Positions 26,742-35,760 of a stretch of DNA of 40,094 nucleotides are shown here, one piece after another; positions within the stretch are counted from its first letter, which is position 1, and each line of letters begins with the position of its first letter. Where the stretch lies: the NCBI GenBank assembly GCA_013911715.1, contig JACEST010000003.1:1-40094 (forward strand), written 5' to 3'. A program made the translations under genes and the position numbers. Source of the stretch: Sphingopyxis sp. Lineage in GTDB: Bacteria; Pseudomonadota; Alphaproteobacteria; Sphingomonadales; Sphingomonadaceae. Below the pieces are notes generated by a model. It was given only the letters and a program-made list of their open reading frames with translations, did no database searches and was not told the DNA's origin.

Positions 26742-27416
26742 CTAGTTAGCAGCAAGAAGTTTGGCCGCGCGCGCACGCCAGTTGATCGCGAGCGCTGGCA
26801 ATGCTGCAAGCTCGGCCAAGGCCGAATGCGCACCAATTTGCTTATGCCCGCCGCCGATCAGCAGGCTAAACACGCGCGCCACGGTCCATTGCGGCGGACC
26901 GCTGCCTACTTGCGCAATGGCATCCCCCGGCGCGACGACGCCTGCCTCGATGACACGAAAATAAAATCCGCATCGGCCCGTGCGAATGACATCGGCGGCC
27001 ATGGTCTTGCGGCCGAAATGATGGTCGAGCTTCCAGCATGGCTGACGGCCCTGCGCGACTTCGACCAGCGCCGTGCCGATGCGAAAGCGATCGCCGATGC
27101 GCACGCAGTCCTCGGTCAGGCCCAGCGCGGAGATATTCTCGCCAAAGCCGCCGGGTGCGGCGAGGCGCGGATGATCGCCCAATTCGCTGCGCCACGCCGC
27201 ATAATGTTCGGCGGGGTAAAAATGCACCGCCTTGTCGGGACCGCCATGGACGCTGGGGTCGGCAACGGCATCGCCGGCAAAGCCCAGCGCGCCGACGGCA
27301 ACGGGGACCGTGGCGGGCTGCCGCGCCATGCTGCTCTTGCCCCGCGTGGGGTGAAAAGGTTGCGGCAAGCCGATCAGCAGCGCGTCGAGGCGGGATTGGA
27401 TCATCGTCGCAAGCAT
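26742..27416 (-). CDS. MOSC domain-containing protein (YiiM-like)
   Basis: GFAGDAVADPSVHGGPDKAVHFYPAEHYAAWR, GGFGENISALGLTEDCVRIGDRFRIGTALVEVAQGRQPCWKL. Confidence 0.92.
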   Translation of the reverse strand: MLATMIQSRLDALLIGLPQPFHPTRGKSSMARQPATVPVAVGALGFAGDAVADPSVHGGPDKAVHFYPAEHYAAWRSELGDHPRLAAPGGFGENISALGLTEDCVRIGDRFRIGTALVEVAQGRQPCWKLDHHFGRKTMAADVIRTGRCGFYFRVIEAGVVAPGDAIAQVGSGPPQWTVARVFSLLIGGGHKQIGAHSALAELAALPALAINWRARAAKLLAAN

Positions 27417-27518
27417 AGCACAGCGCGCGCCGACATTTCATCCCCTTGCCTTTTCCGCTGCCGCCGATAGCTTGGCCGTGAGTGGTGAGGGGGACGTATC
27501 GGCCTGGGACAGCGCATA

Positions 27519-28946
27519 ATGGCAGACGACGCACGCGCCTTTGACGAAATGCTGGGTCCCGGCGGCGCGGCGCGTGGCCCTTATGGCGACTTTGCCGAAT
27601 GGTTCGCGGGCGAACAGCCCGATCATTTGCGCAAGAAAGCGGCTGAAGCCGAGGCTTTTTTTCGAAAAACTGGCATTACTTTCAATGTTTATGGCACCGC
27701 CGAGGCCGATGAACGGCTGATCCCCTTTGACATTGTGCCGCGCATCGTGTCGGCGCGCGAGTGGCGGCGGCTGTCGAAGGGCATCGAACAGCGCGTGCGC
27801 GCGATCAACGCATTCCTGCACGACATTTATCACCGCCAGGAAATTTTGCGCGCAGGACGCGTGCCGGTATCGCTGATAGCCCAGAATGAGGCGTTTTTGC
27901 CCAAGATGGTCGGGGTCGATCCACCTGGCGGCATTTATACGCATATCATCGGCACCGATATTGTGCGCACGGGCGCGGACGAATTTTATGTGCTCGAGGA
28001 CAATGCCCGCACCCCGTCGGGGGTCAGCTATATGCTCGAAAACCGCGAGACGATGCTGCAGATGTTCCCCGAACTGTTCAGCCGCATCCCGGTTCGCGAG
28101 GTGAGCGATTATCCGGCGCGGCTGCGCCGTTCGCTGGCGGCCTGCGCGCCGCCGGCGTGCACCGGCGCGCCGACCATCGCGGTGCTGACCCCGGGCATCT
28201 TCAATTCGGCCTATTTCGAGCATAGCTTCCTCGCCGACCAGATGGGGGTCGAACTGGTCGAGGGGCATGATCTGCGTGTCATCGACGGGCGCATCGCGAT
28301 GCGCACCACGCGCGGCTACAAACCCGTCGATGTCATCTATCGGCGGATCGACGATGATTATCTCGACCCGCTCAATTTCAAACCCGATTCGCTGTTGGGG
28401 GTGCCGGGCATTCTCGACGTCTATCGCGCCGGCGGCATCACCATCGCCAATGCGCCAGGCACCGGCATCGCCGACGACAAGGCGCTCTACAGCTATATGC
28501 CCGAAATCGTGGAATTTTATACCGGCCAGAAACCGCTGCTGCCCAATGTCCCGACGTGGCGATGCAGCGAGCCCGACCAGCTCGCCGAAGTGCTCGACAT
28601 GCTCGAGCAGCTGGTGGTCAAGGAGGTGCATGGCTCGGGCGGCTATGGCATGCTCGTCGGCCCCGCCGCATCGAAACGCGAAGTGGCGGCGTTCCGTGCC
28701 AAGCTGATCGCCAATCCGGGCAAATATATCGCGCAGCCGACACTGGCGCTGTCGACCGTGCCGATTTTCGCCAAAAAGGGCCTCGCGCCGCGCCATGTCG
28801 ATCTGCGCCCGTTCGTGCTGGTGTCGCCCGGCGGCATCGAAATTGTCCCCGGCGGGCTGACCCGTGTCGCCATGACCGAAGGCTCGCTGGTCGTAAACAG
28901 CAGCCAGGGCGGAGGGACGAAAGACACGTGGGTGCTCGATGATTAG
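27519..28946 (+). CDS. circularly permuted ATP-grasp type 2 protein
   Basis: GDFAEWFAGEQPDHLRKKAAEAEAFFRKTGITFNVYG, GVDPPGGIYTHIIGTDIVRTGADEFYVLEDNARTPSGVSYMLENR, KEVHGSGGYGMLVGP. Confidence 0.94.
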   Translation: MADDARAFDEMLGPGGAARGPYGDFAEWFAGEQPDHLRKKAAEAEAFFRKTGITFNVYGTAEADERLIPFDIVPRIVSAREWRRLSKGIEQRVRAINAFLHDIYHRQEILRAGRVPVSLIAQNEAFLPKMVGVDPPGGIYTHIIGTDIVRTGADEFYVLEDNARTPSGVSYMLENRETMLQMFPELFSRIPVREVSDYPARLRRSLAACAPPACTGAPTIAVLTPGIFNSAYFEHSFLADQMGVELVEGHDLRVIDGRIAMRTTRGYKPVDVIYRRIDDDYLDPLNFKPDSLLGVPGILDVYRAGGITIANAPGTGIADDKALYSYMPEIVEFYTGQKPLLPNVPTWRCSEPDQLAEVLDMLEQLVVKEVHGSGGYGMLVGPAASKREVAAFRAKLIANPGKYIAQPTLALSTVPIFAKKGLAPRHVDLRPFVLVSPGGIEIVPGGLTRVAMTEGSLVVNSSQGGGTKDTWVLDD

Positions 28947-28972
28947 GCCATTGGTCCGGGTCTATGGACTAA

Positions 28973-29104
28973 TCCCCTCCCCTTCAGGGGAGGGGCAGCG
29001 AGACTTGGCATCTTTGATGCCTAGTCGCAGCGGGGTGGGGTTTCGCCGCCATTGGCTTGGGCCGACAGACCCCACCCCAACCCCTCCCCTGAAGAGGAGG
29101 GGCT
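28973..29104. repeat. paired inverted hairpin repeat at gene junction
   Basis: CCCCTCCCCTTCAGGGGAGGGGCAGCGAGAC...GCAGCGGGGTGGGG facing CCCCACCCCAACCCCTCCCCTGAAGAGGAGGGG. Confidence 0.88.
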
Positions 29105-29108
29105 TTTC

Positions 29109-30053
29109 ATGCTAGGCAAAAACGCCTCGGGCCTGTTCTGGATGAGTCGTTATCTCGAGCGCGCCGAAGCGCAGGCGCGGTTAATCGAGGCGGGTTTCCG
29201 CATCGCGCTGACCCGCGCGGCGGCGGCAGAGGGCGAATGGGAATCGCTGCTTTCCACGGTTGGGCAATTGAGCGATTATCGGGCGCAGCACAGCAGCGTC
29301 GAATCGGGCCGCGTCACTGCCTTTCTGCTCAGCGACCGCGGCAACAGCGCGAGCGTCATCAGCCTGGTCAAGGCCGCGCGCGATAATGCCCGGCTGGTGC
29401 GCACGGCGCTGACGCGCGAGGTGTGGGAAGCGATCAACGAGACCTGGATCACGCTCGATGCGCGGCTCAAGGGGCGCGTGCCCGCCGCCGACCTGCCCGA
29501 CCTGCTTGCGCTGATCGGATGGCAGAATGCGCTCGTGCGCGGGATGATGTCGGGAACGCAGCTGCGCCACGACACCTATAATTTCCTGCGCCTCGGCACC
29601 TTCATCGAGCGCGCCGACAACACCGCACGCATTTTGGACGTCAAATATTATCTGCTCCTGCCAAGCGTCGCCCCCGTCGGCTCGACGCTCGATATGGTGC
29701 AGTGGGAGAGCATCTTGCGCTCGGTGTCGGCGCAGCGCGCTTACCACTGGCTCAACGGCCCCGATTCCTCGGCGCGGGGCATTGCCGAATTTCTGATCCT
29801 CAACCCGCAAATGCCGCGCAGCCTGGCCTTTTGCCATGCCAAGCTGAGCGACAATCTGGCGCATCTGCAGGCCGAATATGGCGATACCACCCCGGCGCAC
29901 ACGATGTGCGCCGACATCGGCAGTCGGCTGCTGCGCCAACCGATCGACGCTATTTTTGAGAATGGCCTGCACGAATTCATCATCAACTTTCTGGTGGCGA
30001 ACAACGGCCTCGCCAGCCAGATCGCCCGTGACTATCGCTTTTCGGCGGATTGA
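29109..30053 (+). CDS. alpha-E domain-containing protein
   Basis: MLGKNASGLFWMSRYLERAEAQARLIEAGFRIAL, YNFLRLGTFIERADNTARILDVKYYLLLP. Start reassigned to ATG 29109 downstream of the repeat. Confidence 0.93.
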   Translation: MLGKNASGLFWMSRYLERAEAQARLIEAGFRIALTRAAAAEGEWESLLSTVGQLSDYRAQHSSVESGRVTAFLLSDRGNSASVISLVKAARDNARLVRTALTREVWEAINETWITLDARLKGRVPAADLPDLLALIGWQNALVRGMMSGTQLRHDTYNFLRLGTFIERADNTARILDVKYYLLLPSVAPVGSTLDMVQWESILRSVSAQRAYHWLNGPDSSARGIAEFLILNPQMPRSLAFCHAKLSDNLAHLQAEYGDTTPAHTMCADIGSRLLRQPIDAIFENGLHEFIINFLVANNGLASQIARDYRFSAD

Positions 30054-30061
30054 AAAATATA

Positions 30062-30868
30062 ATGACTATGCGCCTCGCGGTTCGGCACACCACCATCTAT
30101 CGCTATTCCCGGCCGGTCGGTTATGCGCTGCAACAGTTGCGCCTGACCCCGAAGGACCGCCCCGGGCAGCGCGTCATCGACTGGCAATTGGCCGTAACCG
30201 GCGGCGACAAACAGCTCGCCTTCAACGACCATCATGCCAATCATGTCGACCTGGTCAGCATCACGCGCGGCGCCGACCAAATCACGCTCGCCTGCACCGG
30301 AGTGGTCGAGACCGAGGATCGCCACGGCATCGTCGGCGCGCATGGCGGGCATTTGCCCTTGTGGTATTTCGGCTGCGAAACCGCGTTGACGCGCCCCGGC
30401 CGCGGGGTGCGCGCGCTCGCCCGCGCGGTCGCGCCCGACGCCGATCCGGTGGCGCGGCTGCACGCGCTGTCGGCCATGGTGCGGGGCAGCATCGCCTATG
30501 TCACCGGTGAAACGCACGCCGAAACCACGGCCGAACAGGCACTGGCACAGGGCAGCGGCGTGTGCCAGGACCATGCGCACAGCTTTTGCGCCGCCGCGCG
30601 GTTGCTCGGTTTTCCGGCGCGCTATGTGTCGGGCTATCTGCTGATGGACGACCGGCACGAACAAGATGCGACGCACGGCTGGGCCGAGGCGCATGTCGAC
30701 GGTATCGGGTGGATCGGGTTCGACGTGTCGAACGGCATTTCACCCGACGCGCGCTATCTTCGCGTTGCCACAGGACTCGACTATCGCGAGGCCGCGCCGG
30801 TAACGGGCGTGCGATTCGGCAGCGCGCGCGAAGAGATGCTTGTCACCTTGCACGTGGCGCAGCAATAA
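30062..30868 (+). CDS. transglutaminase-like family protein
   Basis: MTMRLAVRHTTIYRYSRPVGYALQQLRLTPK, AEQALAQGSGVCQDHAHSFCAAARLLGFPARYVSGYL, ATHGWAEAHVDGIGWIGFDVSNG. Confidence 0.94.
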   Translation: MTMRLAVRHTTIYRYSRPVGYALQQLRLTPKDRPGQRVIDWQLAVTGGDKQLAFNDHHANHVDLVSITRGADQITLACTGVVETEDRHGIVGAHGGHLPLWYFGCETALTRPGRGVRALARAVAPDADPVARLHALSAMVRGSIAYVTGETHAETTAEQALAQGSGVCQDHAHSFCAAARLLGFPARYVSGYLLMDDRHEQDATHGWAEAHVDGIGWIGFDVSNGISPDARYLRVATGLDYREAAPVTGVRFGSAREEMLVTLHVAQQ

Positions 30869-30895
30869 GGGCGCTTCGGCAGGACGAGGAATAAT

Positions 30896-31630
30896 ATGAC
30901 CTATTGTGTGGGCTTGCGGCTCAATCGCGGACTGGCCTTCATGGCCGATACGCGCACCAACGCGGGTGTCGACGACATCAGCATGGTCAAGAAAATTACG
31001 AGTTGGGAAAAAACCGGCGAGCGTGTCATCACGCTGATGAGCGCGGGCAATCTGGCGACCACGCAGGCGGTGGTTAGCCTGCTTGACGAACGGTCGAAAG
31101 CGCCCAAGGACCGCAACCCGTCGATCCTCGCCGCGCCGTCGATGTTTCAAATCGCCACCATTGTAGGTGAAACACTGCGCGAAGTGGTGCGCGGCCGCGC
31201 CGGCGAGGGGCCGCCGACGGCCCAGTCACCCTTTTCGGCGACGCTGATCGTCGGGGGGCAGATCAAGGGCAGCGAGCCGCGCCTGTTCCTGATTTATCCG
31301 CAGGGCAATTTTATCGAGGCGGGCAACGACACGCCCTTTTTCCAGAGCGGCGAGACCAAATATGGCCGCCCGATATTGGTGCGCGCGTTCGATCCGGCGA
31401 TGACCTTCGAGGAAGCGGTGCGCCTGCTGATGGTGTCGTTCGACAGCACCATCCGCGCCAATCTGGCGGTTGCGCCGCCGCTCGACCTGGTCATCCACGA
31501 CCGCGACAAATTCACCATCGGCGCGACCCGCCGGTTCGAAGGCACCGACCCCTATTTCCGCGCGATCAGCGACCAATGGAGCCACTCGCTTCGCGCCGCG
31601 ATTGATGGATTGCCGAAGTTCAGTTTTTGA
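30896..31630 (+). CDS. proteasome-type protease (Anbu family)
   Basis: MTYCVGLRLNRGLAFMADTRTNAGVDDISMVKKITSWEK: candidate N-terminal Thr after Met removal, Asp/Lys catalytic region, Ntn-hydrolase layout. Confidence 0.93.
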   Translation: MTYCVGLRLNRGLAFMADTRTNAGVDDISMVKKITSWEKTGERVITLMSAGNLATTQAVVSLLDERSKAPKDRNPSILAAPSMFQIATIVGETLREVVRGRAGEGPPTAQSPFSATLIVGGQIKGSEPRLFLIYPQGNFIEAGNDTPFFQSGETKYGRPILVRAFDPAMTFEEAVRLLMVSFDSTIRANLAVAPPLDLVIHDRDKFTIGATRRFEGTDPYFRAISDQWSHSLRAAIDGLPKFSF

Positions 31631-31653
31631 GGGCGGGGCGGTCATAAGAACTG

Positions 31654-31730
31654 CGTCATTGCGATCGTAGCGAAGCAATCCAGGGCTGATCTGTGCCGCT
31701 CTGGATTGCTTCGCTACGTTCGCAATGACG
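31654..31730. repeat. inverted repeat of the CGTCATTGCGA...AAGCAATCCAG family
   Basis: CGTCATTGCGATCGTAGCGAAGCAATCCAG ... CTGGATTGCTTCGCTACGTTCGCAATGACG; second copy at 39910-39993. Confidence 0.92.
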
Positions 31731-31945
31731 GCTATGACTGTCGCCCAAAGTTCAGCAAACTTCACCGATATGCGCATGTTTGCAGCGGACAGTGCAGTTT
31801 GCAAAACTTCAAACAGCGCGTGTTTCCACAACTTTTCCCCCGGCGGCGCGAGGGAGAGCCTGCAGCCGCGCGGGGGAAGGGTTGGGTGTGCACGAGAGGA
31901 ACATTAAGGGAACGTAGTCGAGTTGTCAAGCGCTGGCGCGGCGCC

Positions 31946-32344
31946 CTATTCAGGACCAGGCAGCCGGTATCCCCGCCAGCACAAGCCGAGCATGATGATG
32001 TTGCCCGCGACGTCGAGCAGGATCAACGCGTTGAACAAAGGCTCGACGGAGTAAAACCACCAATCGAAACCGAAGAAGGGCAGCAACGCAATTCCATAGG
32101 CGGCAAAGGTGCGGCGCGTGAACCGCGCAAAACCCGCGAAAAGCCCGGCAATGCATGCCTGCGCGCCGAACGCCCCGATGGCGACGAGCACCAGCAGCGA
32201 TTGCGATTGATGTTCGGGGCGAACCGTCAGGGAAACAACGCTGGCCGGTGCGATAAGGCACCAGCTGCCGAGGCCGAGGAATACGGCCGCAATCAGCCAT
32301 TGCAGCGTTTGCGCTTCGCGGCGCGCCATTTGCAGGTCAGTCAT
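31946..32344 (-). CDS. small membrane protein of unknown function
   Basis: Several hydrophobic segments (LQWLIAAVFLGLGSWCLIAP, LLVLVAIGAFGAQACIAGLFAGF, NALILLDVAGNIIMLGLCW). Start close to the stop of the upstream monooxygenase. Confidence 0.65.
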   Translation of the reverse strand: MTDLQMARREAQTLQWLIAAVFLGLGSWCLIAPASVVSLTVRPEHQSQSLLVLVAIGAFGAQACIAGLFAGFARFTRRTFAAYGIALLPFFGFDWWFYSVEPLFNALILLDVAGNIIMLGLCWRGYRLPGPE

Positions 32345-33578
32345 ATAGAGCCTCCAAAATGATTTTCGGACGGTGCGGCGCGACATGGGGACGCGCCGGG
32401 ATCAGATCGGGCGCATAGCGACGCCGCGCCACGCCCGAGAGGTTGAGCGCCATGGCGGTGCGAACGCGCGATGTCCGTCCGACTGTGCGCAGCAGAATAT
32501 TGCGGATGGTGCGAGCAACTGCAGATCGGGCCGTTGCAATGCGCGTGAGCCGTCCGACCAGCGCCATGACCTCCGCAGCGGCAGGCCGGCGAAAATGTTC
32601 ATACTGGTTGAGGATCGCTTCGGGTGCGCCCTCGCCGATGACCCGGACCACCAAGCGTCCCAGCATCACCGCATCGACCAGACCCGTGTTCATTCCTTGG
32701 CCGCCGGCCGGGCTGTGCACATGCGCGGCATCACCCATCAGGAACAGCCGACCAGACCGATATTGCCTAGCGAGCCGGTGATGGATGTGGAAAGCGCTGC
32801 TCCATGCCAAATGGCTGATAATAGCGCGGCGCCCCGACGGTCCGCGCGTGTCAAGGATGGCCTGCATATAATCCAGCGGGGGAATGGTGGGCGCGTCCTC
32901 GACCGCCGCCACCAGCCGGAACTGGCCATTGGGCAGCGGCGCGACGACCAGCATCCCTGCGCCGGACAGGTAAAGCGATACCTCGCTGCGCTGTTCGGGC
33001 CAGTCGATGTCGACATCGGCGAGCGCAAATCCCTGCGCCAGCGTCGAACCATCAAAGCCGATTGCGGCGGCATCGCGAACGCGGCTGCGCATCCCGTCGG
33101 CACCGATGACGAAGCGTGCGCGCAGCTGGTGCACGGCCCCGGCCGACCGGATGACGGCCAGCGCGCCCAGATCATCTTGTGTCACGTCGGAGAGTTCAGC
33201 GCCGCGCCAAATGGTTCCGCCCAGCGCCAGCAGGCGGTTTTCCAATATCTCCTCAGTGATATTCTGCGGAATCATCAACAGGTGCGGAAAGCGCGATGGC
33301 AGATCGGCAAATTCGACGCGCGTCAGTTCGCGCCCGCGATCGCGAAAGGTGAAGCGGTCGAGCAGGAGCCCTTGTTGCCGTAGCTCGTCGACAACGCCGA
33401 GTTGATCGAGCGCCTCCAGCGTGTGGGCGTGGACGACGGCGGCGCGCGACAGGGCGCTGCGCTCCGTTGTCCTTTCTATCAGCACATGCGCAATGCCGCT
33501 TTGTTGCAGCATGATCGCCAGCGCCAGCCCGGTGGGGCCGGCGCCCGCGATCAATATGGGGGTTTCATCCGGTATCAT
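32337..33578 (-). CDS. FAD-dependent monooxygenase (PHBH/aromatic hydroxylase type)
   Basis: PILIAGAGPTGLALAIMLQQSGI, FVIGADGMRSRVRDA, RLFLMGDAAHVHSPAGGQGMNTGLVDAVML. Confidence 0.94.
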   Translation of the reverse strand: MIPDETPILIAGAGPTGLALAIMLQQSGIAHVLIERTTERSALSRAAVVHAHTLEALDQLGVVDELRQQGLLLDRFTFRDRGRELTRVEFADLPSRFPHLLMIPQNITEEILENRLLALGGTIWRGAELSDVTQDDLGALAVIRSAGAVHQLRARFVIGADGMRSRVRDAAAIGFDGSTLAQGFALADVDIDWPEQRSEVSLYLSGAGMLVVAPLPNGQFRLVAAVEDAPTIPPLDYMQAILDTRGPSGRRAIISHLAWSSAFHIHHRLARQYRSGRLFLMGDAAHVHSPAGGQGMNTGLVDAVMLGRLVVRVIGEGAPEAILNQYEHFRRPAAAEVMALVGRLTRIATARSAVARTIRNILLRTVGRTSRVRTAMALNLSGVARRRYAPDLIPARPHVAPHRPKIILEALYD

Positions 33579-33595
33579 GACAAGAATCCTCATGA

Positions 33596-33650
33596 GTCAA
33601 CGATTGTTGACTTTTAGACTCGCGACTTGTGTTTGTCAACACTTGTTGAT
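33596..33650. promoter_or_regulatory. two inverted-repeat operator candidates GTCAAC-N4-GTTGAY
   Basis: GTCAACGATTGTTGAC (33596-33611) and GTCAACACTTGTTGAT (33635-33650), in the intergenic region between divergent monooxygenase and tetR genes. Confidence 0.7.
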
Positions 33651-33661
33651 ATTCGGATGCG

Positions 33662-34246
33662 ATGCAGGACAACGAGCCCAAGCCAAGTAAGGCGCAGCGC
33701 ACCCGCGCTGCGATTTTCACCGCAGCAAGCAGGTTGTTTGCCGCGCACGGCTATGACGGAACGTCGGTACGCGACATCGCTTCGGAGGCGGGCGTCGATC
33801 CCGCGCTGGTAATCCGCTATTTTGGCAGCAAGGACGCCTTATTTGCTGAGGTGTCCGAATTCCAGCTCGACCTGCCCCCGGTCGACCGCAGCATGCGCCC
33901 CATTGCCGGAGAATATATGGTCCGCAATTTCCTTGATATTTGGGAAGGGCCGAACGCGGGCGGTGCCTTTGTCATCCTGCTGCGCTCGGCCGCCGCGAAC
34001 GAGCGCGCGGCAGAAAAGCTGCGCGAAATTTTTGCAGCCCAAGTGGTCCCGACGGTCACTGCGCTCGCCGGACCCGACGGGGCTGCCCAGCGCGCGGGTC
34101 TGATCACTAGCCACATGCTAGGCTTGGCGCTGTGCCGCTACATCTTGAAACTGCCCCCAGTGGTGGATCTGAGCAAAGATGCGATTGCCGAAAATGTCGG
34201 GCGCGCCGTGCAGGCCTATCTGGATCTGCCTGCCGATCGAATATAG
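33662..34246 (+). CDS. TetR family transcriptional regulator
   Basis: KAQRTRAAIFTAASRLFAAHGYDGTSVRDIASEAGVDPALVIRYFGSKDALFAEV. Confidence 0.95.
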   Translation: MQDNEPKPSKAQRTRAAIFTAASRLFAAHGYDGTSVRDIASEAGVDPALVIRYFGSKDALFAEVSEFQLDLPPVDRSMRPIAGEYMVRNFLDIWEGPNAGGAFVILLRSAAANERAAEKLREIFAAQVVPTVTALAGPDGAAQRAGLITSHMLGLALCRYILKLPPVVDLSKDAIAENVGRAVQAYLDLPADRI

Positions 34247-34301
34247 ATGCGGCGGCTCGGCCTTGATGAGGCCTTATGGGAGGGGCCGCAACTGGTCGCC
34301 C

Positions 34302-34955
34302 TCACCCAATGCTCTGCCCCGTCTTCGCCCAATCCGCCAAAAACCCCTCAATCCCCTTGTCGGTCAGGATGTGCTTGAACAGCCCTTTGATCACCGCGGG
34401 CGGCGCGGTCATTACGTCGGCGCCGATTTTGGCGGCTTCGAGGACATGGATGCCGTGGCGCACGCTCGCGACCAATATTTCGGTGGCATAGCTGTAATTG
34501 TCATAGATCAGCCGAATATCGTCTATCAGCGCCATGCCGTCGAAGCCATTGTCGTCGTGCCGCCCGACAAAGGGCGAGATGAAAGTCGCGCCTGCCTTGG
34601 CCGCGAGCAGCGCCTGCGCCGCGCTGAAGCACAAGGTGACGTTGACCATCGTGCCTTCGCCGGTCAGCGCCTTGCAGGTTTTGAGGCCGTCGATGGTCAG
34701 CGGCACCTTGATGCAGACATTGTCGGCAATTTTGCGCAGAATTTCGGCCTCTTTCATCATCGTGGCATGGTCGAGCGCGACGACTTCGGCCGAGACGGGG
34801 CCGCTGACGATGCCGCAAATCTCGCGCGTCACTTCCTTGAAATCGCGGCCTGATTTGGCGATCAGCGACGGGTTGGTGGTCACCCCGTCGAGCAGGCCGG
34901 TGGCGGCGAGTTCCTGAATGTCGGCGATTTCGGCGGTGTCGACGAAGAATTTCAT
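34302..34955 (-). CDS. fsa: fructose-6-phosphate aldolase / transaldolase family
   Basis: [84 protein letters not shown]. Start reassigned to ATG 34955. Confidence 0.93.
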   Translation of the reverse strand: MKFFVDTAEIADIQELAATGLLDGVTTNPSLIAKSGRDFKEVTREICGIVSGPVSAEVVALDHATMMKEAEILRKIADNVCIKVPLTIDGLKTCKALTGEGTMVNVTLCFSAAQALLAAKAGATFISPFVGRHDDNGFDGMALIDDIRLIYDNYSYATEILVASVRHGIHVLEAAKIGADVMTAPPAVIKGLFKHILTDKGIEGFLADWAKTGQSIG

Positions 34956-35016
34956 CGGGAGGTCTCCGGGCTCAAGAGCATTGGCGATTTGATGCCGCCG
35001 CCTTATAGCCTTAGCC

Positions 35017-35712
35017 ATGAACCCGCCAGCCTCGTTTACGTCATCGATCAGATGTGTGGTCGTCACCGCCATCGCCGCTCTTGCTGTTGTTCCCGCTGCG
35101 GCAGAGAATAGCGATACCGGCGCCTGGCTGACGGCGACCGTCAGAGGTAATATCACCGACGATGTGGTCGTAACCGCCGATGCCATCGCACGTTTTTCCG
35201 ATGATCGCGATGGTCTGAGCCAGACAATCGGTCGCGGCCAGCTGGGCTATCGGGTCAGTCAGTCGATCTCTGTCGAGGGCGGTTATGGCCGCTTTCTGGC
35301 CTATGACGACGGACGCGTCACCCAGCGTGAGGACCGTTTTTACCAGCATCTGGTGTGGCGGATGGGCAGCGCGCTGGGCGGCCGCTGGACGGCGCGGACG
35401 CGATTGGAACAGCGGCTGGTCCAGCAAGCCGACACCACCGGAGTGCGGCTGCGCCAACGGATCGCTTATGCGCGGCCATTGTCGGCCAATGTAACGCTGG
35501 GCGCATCGACCGAGGCGTTTTTCGCGCTCAACGACACCGACTTTGGCGCGCGCAGCGGCTTCGACACCTTGCGATCGACCGCAGGCGTGACATGGGCAGT
35601 CAGCGACGCGATCGATCTTGAGCTGGGCTATGTCAACCAGTGGCAAAGCCGGCGGGACCGCACCGACGTGCTGCTGCATGCGGCGAACATGGGGCTGGCG
35701 TTCAAATTCTGA
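35017..35712 (+). CDS. DUF2490-like outer-membrane protein
   Basis: Signal peptide ([13 protein letters not shown]), W(L/V)..., [29 protein letters not shown]-terminal aromatic FKF. Confidence 0.75.
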   Translation: MNPPASFTSSIRCVVVTAIAALAVVPAAAENSDTGAWLTATVRGNITDDVVVTADAIARFSDDRDGLSQTIGRGQLGYRVSQSISVEGGYGRFLAYDDGRVTQREDRFYQHLVWRMGSALGGRWTARTRLEQRLVQQADTTGVRLRQRIAYARPLSANVTLGASTEAFFALNDTDFGARSGFDTLRSTAGVTWAVSDAIDLELGYVNQWQSRRDRTDVLLHAANMGLAFKF

Positions 35713-35760
35713 ACGACAGACAGGCTGGCGTTCCCCCTGTGTTCCAGCTAAGGCCGCACA

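Noticed and set aside
27438-28796. 452-aa minus-strand ORF
   Set aside because: Antisense to the ATP-grasp gene, which has clear motifs.
30896-31630. Considered HslV instead of Anbu
   Set aside because: Length, MTYCVG start, neighbours (transglutaminase, alpha-E, ATP-grasp) and lack of hslU favour Anbu.
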